A stretch of 64,000 nt of DNA, taken from assembly GCF_040412425.1 (NCBI RefSeq), contig NC_089789.1, positions 39,088,606 through 39,152,605 on the forward strand, written 5' to 3'. This document shows positions 50,322 to 62,300 of this stretch, in pieces. The notes below the pieces were generated by a model, which saw nothing but the letters and a program-made list of their open reading frames with translations, made no database searches and was not told where the DNA came from. A program made the position numbers and the translations under genes. Source of the stretch: Macrobrachium rosenbergii (lineage: Eukaryota; Arthropoda; Malacostraca; Decapoda; Palaemonidae). Position 1 is the stretch's first letter, and every line of letters starts with the position of its first letter.

Positions 50322-53300
50322 GTAAACAATGTCCGCTTCCGTCTCATTAATCATCTCTACTCTTTGTTTACAGGATCAATTCCGCCGGGTCTGCGTCGTT
50401 CAGCCTTGAGCCTAGGCCTACGTAGGGCTTTTGCCTGACGTAGGCCTAGTCCAAGACTAAGTCTAGCGTAGGTTGTTATTCATGTGATGGGCGGGTTGAA
50501 AGCTGTAGGCGTAGATTGCACACCTTGATCTCCGTATTTACCTTTATTAGGCAACAGCTCTGCATGGACTCTTACCTGGGAAATTGATTTTTCCTATACT
50601 TTCGGTGCTGCTGATGGAGGAGGTGGTGGTGTTCATTGTCGGTCAATTATTATTAACCGCATATCCACCCAACATGGTTGGGGGCCCTTTGGGAACACGG
50701 GGTTTCGGGTGGGGGAAATTATTGGGAGAAAGACTGGACTGCCATCATGTTGTTATGGAATTGTACCCCACATGCAAAAGTCATTAGGGAGCCATATGTT
50801 TAAGAAGGATTGGCTAAGGAAACCTATTATAAAAGGAACTGTACTTGCCTAACGCACCCTAACCTAACCTAACCTAGCAGGCCGCGTTACTTTCCGTCCT
50901 GACCCCCTGGGTGAATGAGATGCTAGTTTTTACTAAAAGCTCCCCTATAACACTGCGCATGCGTGATAGCATTCCAGGTTGGCCATCATAGAACTTCTGA
51001 GGTTAATTACAGGTTAATTACAATCAACTGACAAAAGGTAACGGTAAATTCTTGATGAGCAGTCACAGTCAACCGACAAAAAATAAGGTAAATTCATGAT
51101 AAGCAACCAAAATATTATAAGAAAAATCAGTTTCCAAAGTAGTAACCCCATGCAGAGCTATTGCTTAGTTCTACCATCTTTATTCTTTGTTTTTAGGATA
51201 AATTCATGCTAGCCTAGCCTTAGGCTTAGTCCTAGGCTTTATCCTTTCAAAATCTAAGCCTGTGGTAGATATCATTGTTGTATTATGCTAGTCAAGCCCT
51301 TAGGCATAGAGGTTTTGACCAGGCTTGCGTATGAAGGCTGATGTGTTGCCCAAAATATTCTTGTGTCCCAGTATGGAATAATTATCCCCTTCCCCTCTTA
51401 ATAGGCTAATATTAGGCCCATGGCTTGGACAGGTTATGTATCCCAGAATAAAGATCTTCCGTCAAAAATGAACCAGGTCATCCATAGCCTACAACATGAA
51501 GCTAGGTATCCTGTTAGCTCAGGCCTAGGCTACAGGACTGGCCTTCAGTAGCCTGTTATATGGCACAACCTACCCTATGCCTAGGCCTTAAGCAGTGTTA
51601 CCAAAGAGTTGAACAATATAGAAAAGATATTAGATGCATTACATTTGAGATTAATATGAGATATTCACAATCTTTCGTTTGTTTTTACGTAGAAAAGCTC
51701 CTCGGTATGCCATGTTTAGCACCAGTCCCTCGATGATTAATGTAAAAACATAAACAAATGATGGTAAATTTCTCACATTATTTCAGTAAATTTCTTGAGT
51801 TATGCCACCTGTACTGTTTTGTGTACAGTACACCCTTTCCTATATTGTTCAGTAAAACATTTCATTAATAACAATATCACCATGCAGAGCTTTAACTTAT
51901 AATTACCAAGTTGATGAAGTAGACATGTCAAAGTTGTCCAGATTAAGAGCTTTGATTGGAATTGAATAACCAAACTCTGGGACTAATGAGGACATTCAGC
52001 TCTGAAAATAATCTTGAAACAATGGTTAGGAGAGGGTGGAAAGCAAGATGGAAGACAGAGAATATGAATGGAAGTACAGTAAATGCTATTTTTGTCTGTA
52101 CCCATGTATTCCTTTTTGCACTTATTAAGCAAAAATAAATGTATATATAACAAGTTTTCCCAAGTAGAGTATGATGTTTTCTGCCATGTGCTATCTCATA
52201 GATATCTAAAAGTAAATGGGTAGAGTTGGTTTCTGTTATCTGACAAAAAAAGAAATCAAGAAAAGTGTTCCTCGATTGCCTATCCATATAATATGTACAT
52301 GACTGGTACAATTTTGAAGGGCTAAGTATGGTGGTTTTAAAAGTATATACTTTTATGGCACTAAAACCTTAAATGTTCAATAAAATAGTACTAAGAAGAA
52401 TTAAAGATATGTAAATACTGTATGTAAATAATTAAAATCTCAGATAAACCCCCTTTCTAAAAATAATTAGCTGCACGCCAAGCAAGAGCGCAGTTGCAGC
52501 TGAAATCTTGATCCTCCTAATTAAAAGCCACCAAACTCACAAAATAACAAAACTTGATGCAACTATTTTCCATCTTGGTATCAGACATTTTGGAGCTTTC
52601 ATCTTGTGGAAAGATTTTTTGTAATTTCAGTAGTCCTCAGAATTAAAGTAAATGAAGGATTTGTCGGTGCATTTATCCTGTAATCCCCTTATCCTTAATA
52701 GTAATTTAAACAAGTTAACTAGTAACAAGGTCTGAGGACAACTTAACATACAGCAGAACACCTTACAGTTGACTGTGTAGTATATTATCAGAGAACCTGT
52801 CTTTTTTTTTTTTTTCACAAAAATTCAGAGAAGATAATCATAAGATTGGGCAAGCACAAAATAATGGAGATAATTTGGCCATGCCAGACATTATTGTTTT
52901 TTTTCTCTTGTATTTTTGGGAGTGCCTTTTTGTTTATTTTAGTTGGGGACATGTACATTAAGTGCATCAAAACTTGAAATTCACAGCACAGTATTCCTAA
53001 TGTTTCTGCATACCATTTTCCCATATCCATCATTCATATAGCACAAGCTGTAAGGAACTTTTACATAAAAAGGAGGGTGCCCACATGAAAGAAGTAAAAT
53101 AGTAAAATACAAGCGAAAAAGTAAATGTCATTATGAAATAAATATACTATATACTGTACATAAACAGCATTACAGTAGTAAGGTGTCGGTTTAAAGTGTG
53201 TAGTTCTTGAAGTAGCATTGGAGCCCTTCTTAAACTTAGGCATACAAGCAACAAATGTATGAAACTTCCAGGAGCACAATTTTGCAGTGGAGGGAATGAA

Positions 53301-56300
53301 AGATTTCATTAACTGGGCAGCATTTCATTGTGGCATCTCCAATGGAACACTGAACTTGTTAGTTGGGCAACATGGTCTAGCCTAGATACAAGTTCTTGGC
53401 TTTGTGCTTTTACTTGTCTGACCATCAGGTAAATCTCATAAGCTTTCAGTTATACCTGGCAAACTTTTTGTACATGAAATGCAATGGGTGTATAATGAAT
53501 GCTCAAGTTTTCACATTTTTAATACTATTAGATATGATTAACACTAAATTTCTCAGAAAAATTTACTAGGAAATGAACTGAATTTTTTCATTAATACAGT
53601 AGTGTAGCAAACAGAATTATGGAGTTATTGTACAAAGCTATTTTATATTTTTTCTGTATATTCAGGGAATGATAAAGGATAAGTTTATTTTGGGCATATT
53701 CAATAACTTCTATTATTGCACAAAAGCAAAAGATGCAGTATGCCAAATTTTCAAAGCAGCAGATGGTAGAAAATGTTAGTGATTGCTTCATCCATGTCAC
53801 AGTACACAATACAGCCATTAATTGGCACATTTAAAAAAAAAAATTCTTTTGGTGACTGTTTTCGAGGTTTTCTGTTTTCTGTGGTTTTAAAATGATAGCT
53901 TAAACAGTATTACAGTTTCAAGGCATATATACACTGCTGTCTAACAGTTTAATGTAGGATGATTTATTTCATTTTACTCTTCTTGAATAACCAAATTTCA
54001 TTCTTACTATTCATTGTACAGTACTACTTATATGACTAGCCAGTCTAAATACATTCCTTAGCCTAATCTATTTTTAGCAGGATTAGCTTAACCAGTCATA
54101 TAGAAGGTAGCCTGACTGATTTAGCTGTAGAAGGCACAAAGATGTGCACCCATATCTAGCTGATAGAATAATGAAAAATTGAATTGTGTAATACAAGCCT
54201 TTAGAGTATGCTACAAGTAGGATACCATCTTCAAACACTCCATTATAAGTTATGAGAAGGAAAGTAGTACTGTACTGTACTGCACTTGGGTGAGGGTGAT
54301 CAGTGGTGTTCATTTTTGATGTTGTGATGTAGGTTAAAACAAACAATACACAAGTCTGTGTATACATTATTAGTGTATTAATGTGGTACATCCCCAGAAT
54401 CTCCATACTGTTAATGATTGATAATTTTGAAGGCCATGTAAAGAATGTGTTTTTGCCTTATGGCAAGTTAATTTTAGAAAGACAAAAAGCTGTTGGCTTA
54501 AGCATTTACATCTTGATCCCTGTGGTATTTAAAAAAACAATTAGCAACATTCCAAAAGGTTTAATTGTACTTGCAAGATCTTTGGTAATTTGCTTTTGTG
54601 GGTTTTATTCTACATTTGGATCAGCACATCTTGAAATAATGAGATTTTTATTCTATCTGTGGGAGAAAATTGGTGAAGGTATTTGTGGAAGAAATTTTTT
54701 TCCATTGGTGCCACTTTTTAGGCTGTTACCACTGCTGCTGCATTGCTGTGTAAATTTTGAATTTTTTAAAATTCATTTTGTCCTCTTCCCATTAACTGTT
54801 CAACTTCTGCTCCAAATTTACTTTTATATTCAAGAATAAATCCTCTGGGTAAACCTTTTTAAAGTCTAGGAATGAGACTAATGTCTTGTGACACTGTCTC
54901 ATGTTTTCTGTAAACAAAACAGCTGATATGAAATGGGAATTACTGAAACCTGGCAGGTAATGCATTTATGATTTATTTTTGCAGGTGGGCCATTTTAGAA
55001 GCTATGTCTTATTTTGTGAACTGGTAATATGTTAGTATAAATGGGTGAACAGGAGCATTTTATTTATATTTTAAATGTGTGGAACTTTTTGTGTTACCTT
55101 AGGAAGCTTATTACATATGCAAACTGAAATTTTACTTGATGAACTGATGCAATATATCTTAAGTATATAAGTTTTCCTTTGAGTCCATTTTGTAGAAGAT
55201 AATATATTTTGCTTCCATATAAATGAACAATTTTCTTTCTAAATGGAGTTGTATTTTTTGTAGTTCATAATCAGCCTGCTGTGGATCATATAGCTGAATC
55301 TTGGCGGTATTTAAGAGAGGCAGTAGTTGCGATACAAGAATCCAGGAAACTTCGAGACAACCTTACCCAAGAGGATTTGTACCGATATGTAGATAACCTT
55401 ATTACGCAGCGACCTCCTGTTCACTTATATGCAGATTTGAAAGGTAAGCTGTAGTTATCATAACCACATAGTCTCTTTAATCAAGGTCTTTACTGCATGA
55501 TTTTTTTTTAATTGGGGGAAGGGTATCCAGTAATTGAACTTGCATGTATGAAATGATAAATTCTGTAGTAGAGCCTCTGGTAGTTGTACTTAGTATTTTT
55601 CAAAGCTAGTGAGTAAAAAGACAATTTTACAGCCAGTAAAGACTAATTCATAACTAGATGTTATACTAGCTACATTGTTGAAGGAAAATGTCTTTTTTTG
55701 CCTGTATGAGAAGGATCCCGCTCAATACGCAATCTTACTTGCTTATATCACTGAATATAGGAAATGTTTTCCTAGTTATCCAAGTTGATGGTACTATCAT
55801 GAGGCATTCTTTTATTGGGCCTTTACCCAGTCAAGCAATGTGGCTATTAGACATACGTACAGTGAAGAGTATTATGTTATACTGTAGTACACTTGATTTT
55901 GTCTCCTTATAAAAGCCTATGATAATTTTACCATTGTAATATATAGGTCAGCTAATAGAAATTAGGAAACAGTCAGTATTTGTTGTCACACTGTCACTTA
56001 TATATATTGCAGTAAGTACAGTATTGTAGATGTATTTAGAGGCCAAATTTGATAACACAGTGTTTACAAAGTCTAAACCATGAATAAAGTATTCTTTTCA
56101 TTGTTTGTGTTCCTCTCTCTCTCCAGCTAACAATTTGTTGTTCAAATAGCTAAGCATATAATACTATTGTTTAGTTAAACTTGCTTTTATTGTAATGTTA
56201 GCAGTGTAGAAAGTTTCACAGCAGCTGTGAATTGATCTTATCCTTTGTATTTATACTAACTGGTTAAGAGTAAGAAAGTAACTATCACTAAAAAAAAAAT

Positions 56301-59300
56301 AGATTTAAAGAACTGAGGCAAATAGGGAAGTCATAATTAAGGGAAGGTAAAATTAGGCAAGTGGAATGGAAAGGAATGGAAAGCACTGTGCCGAGAATGA
56401 AGTACAGAAAGGAATGTGATGGAATAGGAATTTTACAGCAACAGTTAATGGAGGTAGGTAAATTGCAAAGGATACTCTTCATCCTGAAGAAGGAAAATAA
56501 GTAACAGTAAATGCTGAGAAAACATGAAAAATTGTTAGTTTGTCGCTAAGAACATTAAAAAGGGTTTTAGTCATAGTAGTTAAATTTGATCATACTGCAT
56601 ACTAAAGAACAATTCAAAGTGGGTACTTTCTCTACTGTTTAGCCATTGCCCACTCAGGTACTTTTTTTTTATCATTTCAGTTGTTAATGGTGAGAGTTAA
56701 TACTTTTTATAAAGCTTACGATCACCTCCTTCAAAGCTTCTTATGAAAAAGGAGGCATTCTCTTTATGAATGTGTCAGCTTTTTATGCTCACATACTGTG
56801 TCCAATTTTTGAAGGAGTGAATTTGTCTCACACTCTTAGCTGTTTTTTTGCAATTTGGATAGGGAACAGTGTTAAAATAATATAACGTATCTAACGTCAA
56901 GGACTTTAAGGTAAAGTGTAAAAAGGGAAGTACATAAAGTTAATAGGGAAATATAGCAGTAGAAACTTATGGTGATATGGCTTGGATTCTGTAGTGCCAA
57001 AGTAAATATGATAAGTGTTAAATCTGACATGCCCTCCATTTTCTTGTGAATTGCTAATTCTTATGATGTATACTCTTCATTTTTTCACAGATCTGGCAGA
57101 GACGCACATAAAGTCTTGTTTAAATCAGTTTTTGAGCGGGACGAGTGATCGTTTAACGTTCTTGAGACAACTGAATGATTGCTGGACTCATCATTGCCAG
57201 CAGATGAAAATGGTTTGCAACATATTTTTGGCCTTAGATAGAGGCTATGTACTCCAGAATGCTCAGGTTTCATCCATTTGGTGAGTGGAGTGTTTAGTTT
57301 TGCACTGTATATTTTTATTACATTCAGTTTTTTAAGGTTTAAATTTCTCACTGTTCTTGGAATGTGCCTTCATGATGCTAAACAGGCTGACCTTGTTTTT
57401 TCTCTTTTTAGGGACATGGGGTTAGAGTTGTTTAGACAGCACATACTAGAAGAAGTTATAGTAGAGAATAGATGTGTCGATGGTCTATTAATGATGATAG
57501 AAAAGGAGCGTTCCGGTGAAACTATCGACAGGTCCCTTGTGAAATCACTTCTTAGGATGCTATCATCATTACAAGTATATCACAAAGTTTTTGAAAACAA
57601 GTAAGTATTTGAAGAATTTGCACAGCTTGATTCTAAGTTGAGGCATATTAACATGTTTGTTTGCTTTATACACTTAAAATGTAATGTTTATGCTCCATGA
57701 ATAAAAGCTTTATTTTAGTTGAGTGCCTCCCTCCTATTCCTGAATTGTTACACTTGTAAGTGATAATACAGAAGAAGAAATAGGGACTTTAATTGAATGA
57801 AAGAGATTTTATCCTATGCAGTCACCACTTATCTAGTTTTAATAAGTTGATTGTGATTGGCATTCTTTATACCTTTGCTTAATATGGATAAATAAAAAAC
57901 TTGTATTTATGGGATACGCAACCTTGATTACTGTGCATTATATTGTGATTGAAACATTTATTTTAGGCTAACCATTGTGATATTAGGAGAGAGTGGTAAG
58001 CTCTGTGTTGGGCACTGTGTATTATTTTGACCATCACTTTTACAGATTTTTGGTGGCTACAGAACAGCTTTACTTACGTGAAGGTCAGCGATTGATGCAA
58101 GACCGTGACGTACCTCAGTACCTCCTTCATGTTGACAAACGTCTTACGGAAGAAAACAACAGAGTACTTCATTATTTAGATATGTCTACCAAGTAAGTCA
58201 AGCCCAGATATAGCCAAAATTATTTTTAGCCTTTCATTTAACTTGTGACCAGTTTTATTACTTAAGATTTTATTTTAATTTGCTGTTACTAGAATTTTTG
58301 AAATCTGTAGTCTGCGTTAGCATGCTTAACTGATATGTAATATTCCATATCTTTGATAGTTACAATTCTTTACCAAATACTGTTTTGCTTTTTCAGACGG
58401 CAGTTAATATACTGTGTTGAGAAGCAGTTGTTAAGTGAACACAAAACTCATCTCCTACAAAAAGGTCTTGATTCTCTTTTAGACCAAAATCGTCGCCATG
58501 ACTTAACGCTTTTGTATAATCTCTTATCACGTATCAAAGGAGGACTGGGTGATCTGTGTGCTCACTTTAATGCATATATTAAGGTATGCTCTTTAGGAAT
58601 TTTGCCCTTTATTATTGCATTTTTGGCATTACTTGACATTATTAGTGGTATTAATTTAGAATTTACGTGTGAAGGAAGAAAGTCTGTTTGGTGTTTATGC
58701 CACATATCACATTGACAGCAAATTATGTCATATTGCAGTCACTTGAAAACAGGTTAATTCTTGGTCAGATTAATCCTGAGTTTGACAGCAGTACTTTTAG
58801 TCAATTTGCAAGTGTTAACACAAAAATGCAATGCCCCTTGGGTTGGAGAGGAATCCACCAGGCTTAACAATGTTGAGTTGCTTTTAAATCAGCCTTTGTG
58901 GTTTTACATGAAGAGAAAATTAGAAGGAAGGGTAAAAAAAAATTAAGACAAAATATAAAAAAACTCGTTAAATATACTATTTAACAAGTTTTTTTATATT
59001 GTAAAAAAATTTTATCTTCAACTTGAATGAGAAAATATTATAAATAAGCTTAATGAGAAGTCAGTTTTCTAGACTCTCATATGACATACCTGAGTATGAA
59101 TTAGTTAAATGAGACCATTAAGTCAGTTTTCTAAGGCATAGAGTGTGCATGAGGTGTGTTTTCTTAAATGACAGGTGAAAATGGGAGATAAAGTAATTTA
59201 GGCGGTTAAGTAGAAAGGAATTGAAGGCAACAGATGAAAATGGCAAAAAGCATGGCAGTTGTGGCTGAAGGGCTGCTGCCAAGACCCTTTGGTACCATCT

Positions 59301-62300
59301 GCGTCATCCTGTACAAGGCATGCTGTAAGTGGTACCTCTTTACAAGGAAATAATTAGAGAACACTGCTTTATTATTTATATTAAGGTGCATAACATTTAT
59401 AAAATGTCTCCTTACTGTGCTGTGAATAATTATGCAATTAGAGATCACATTGCACAAGATTTTAGCCTGAGAGTGAGCTTTATGAATTACAGCAAAAAGG
59501 AAAGAAAATTATTTTTTGATAGATTCATTTGCATTAGGACGAGGTTTAAAGTAGGTCATGATAGGAAGTAGAGAAAAGGTGAAACTAGAACAAGTATCTG
59601 AGGGACATCACTAAAGTTAAGGAGATGGATTTACAGAGTCATTTACAACAGACAAGAAGGGAATTAGATTCAAGATGTGAATTGAGGTTGGAGAGGAATA
59701 AGCTATAAGCATTCAGTTAGCTAGCTGGACAGAATGCTTGACATTTGTTTTTAGGTTATAATTATAAGAACATGAATTTTTTCTGCAAAAACTGTTTCCC
59801 TGCAATTACATTTGATGGCATTGTGTTCATAATATTTTGGGACAAGATCGTACCATTGAAAAATAGATCCCTATGAGATGGATTAATAAGAAGTAAAAGA
59901 TAGCTTGTATGCATATTACACCAGAAGACAAAATTGTCCTTTGTTTGCTTAATGGATTTAGTTTGAGAGTTTTAGTAGTGCCCTTTATTACGTCATAAGT
60001 GTTACAAGAGATGAGAAATCATTGCATATGGCAAACTCTTCTGAATTTACTTGTTTTTGCATTTATTAAAGTGGAATAAAAAGGAAAGAAAAATTAAATG
60101 TAATATTTTGTTTTAAACTTTTTTGGACCGAAGGTTAAAATTGCTAGCAAAATACGTACAAGACAAGATTTCTTAGTAAAATTGTAAACTTTATCAAAAA
60201 TTTAAGATTACTGTAATATTCAAACTGAAAGATTCACTCCCAGAAGGTATTTAGTCCTTTATTTAAAATAGTTTTATTTTCCTTTAAGCTCTTAAATTCC
60301 TTTTTTCCAGTCGTATGGTAAAACAATTGTAATTAACCCGGAGAAGGACAAAGGAATGGTACAGGAGTTACTAGATTTTAAAGACAAGATGGATGGCATC
60401 GTTAGTGAATGTTTTGCCTCGGATGAAAAGTTTGTGCTGGCACTTAAAGAAGCTTTTGAGCACTTCATAAATCAAAGACAAAATAAGCCTGCAGAATTAA
60501 TAGGTATGTCATTATGTATTTATTTTTGCTGATTAAAATCATGATGTCCTGTTTTTGTGTTTATAAAGTAGTAAAAGCTTTCAGGCTTTAAGAGCATAGT
60601 ATGATTTAAGATTTTTTTTATTGTGATATGATTTTTACACTAAACAGTTGTCTGCAATGCTTGTATAATAAAGTGTGAAAGTCAGTAGTTATTGACTAAA
60701 TATTACATCTGTCTTTTGTAAGTAGATTTTTAATGTGTTTAGTGAAAAATGAGAGAGATGCTTGAACAAGGGTGTAAATGCTGTAAGAATTTGACTCATT
60801 TATTTCCCACATTTCTTATCAGACTTGTAAAGTTGAAAGGGTGGGGTTAGCAGACAGCAAGTAAATAAAAAAAAACTTTTTCTTACTTCTTTGGCAAATT
60901 TTGGGTAAAACAATGTCATCTTTTAAAGCTCTGCATACCAATAAACTTATTTTGACATTTGTCTTAAATCCTCAGCCAAGTTTGTTGATGGAAAGCTACG
61001 TGCAGGTAACAAAGAAGCTACAGAGGATGAATTGGAACGTCTTCTGGATAAGATAATGGTTCTCTTTAGATTTATCCACGGCAAAGATGTTTTTGAAGCC
61101 TTCTACAAAAAGGTAAAGTTTCTTTTTCCTCTCGTGTTATTTCCATAGCCTTGCATTTCTTTCTAGGTGCTACTACTGATACTTGTGTTATCAGTGCTGC
61201 AGAAGCTTCTAAACTTACGAAAACAAGATTCAGAAAAACTTACTCGGTACTGTTGCTGTTCCGTTTTCTTTTCAGTTATGAATACACAACAAAAAATAAA
61301 TCTTGATTATTCTGCAGATTTCTTTAAAAGTCGTAACTAATAGAATGGTAACTTTTTCTCTGGTTGAATCACTTGATAATGCTACACAGTGCATACCATA
61401 TAGTGACATATTCAGTATACCGTACATCACTATTAATGTATACCAGTAGCATTAGTAAGTAATAACATTGTAAACATAAAAAACTTCACATTTTCTGTCC
61501 TAATATAGAGGCTGTTCTACTGAGAACATTTTGACTAGTAGGAGTTTTTTTTTATTTATGAATAAATTTCTAAAGAAATCAAACTTACGGTTTTTAGTAT
61601 TTTTTGTGTGATAAAAAAGATGTACTTTTTGTATGTTGTTGACACCTATGCTGCCTTTACAGGATTTAGCAAAGCGACTGCTAGTGGGTAAGTCGGCCAG
61701 TGTAGACGCGGAGAAGAGCATGTTGAGTAAACTAAAACAAGAATGTGGTCCAGGGTTCACAAGTAAATTGGAAGGCATGTTTAAGGATATGGAACTGTCT
61801 AAGGACATAATGCTTGCCTTTAAGCAGGTGAGTAGGCGAGTTGGAGACCTTGAGTTTGGCTTGACATTGACTCTAAATAAGAGCAGTTTAGAGCTAATGT
61901 CTGTCGGTGTAAAACTTTTAGGTGTGAAATTTCTTGTTTGTTACAGAGTATTTCAAACCATTCTTGGTGACAGCTGTGCTGTAAGTGGCATTGCTGTTTA
62001 GAAAAGGTTCATGAATTTCCCCTTTGTATTTCATGTTGATGAAAATAGTAATCTTGAAAAAGTACAATACTGTATTCATCTAATGCGGTACACAGAGGAA
62101 ATGTATGGTGAAATTTTCTATTGAAATGGGATATGTATATCATATAGAGGGATTACACCTAATGTAAAATGTACTAGTGTCATGATATAAGGTAGTAATA
62201 GGGGTTAGTTTTGTGGTAATGAACAGTGCCAACCAGTAGTTAACATAGTATGTGTTAAACCACATGGTAATAATAATATTGAAAATTTAATTTGCTTTAA

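Noticed and set aside
54083..54406. Minus-strand 107-codon frame
   Set aside because: It lies in AT-rich intron DNA and shows no domain or splice evidence.
54381..54839. 152-codon open frame in CUL4 intron 1, hydrophobic
   Set aside because: Composition follows the T-rich strand, there is no family resemblance, and it lies inside an intron of a well-supported gene.
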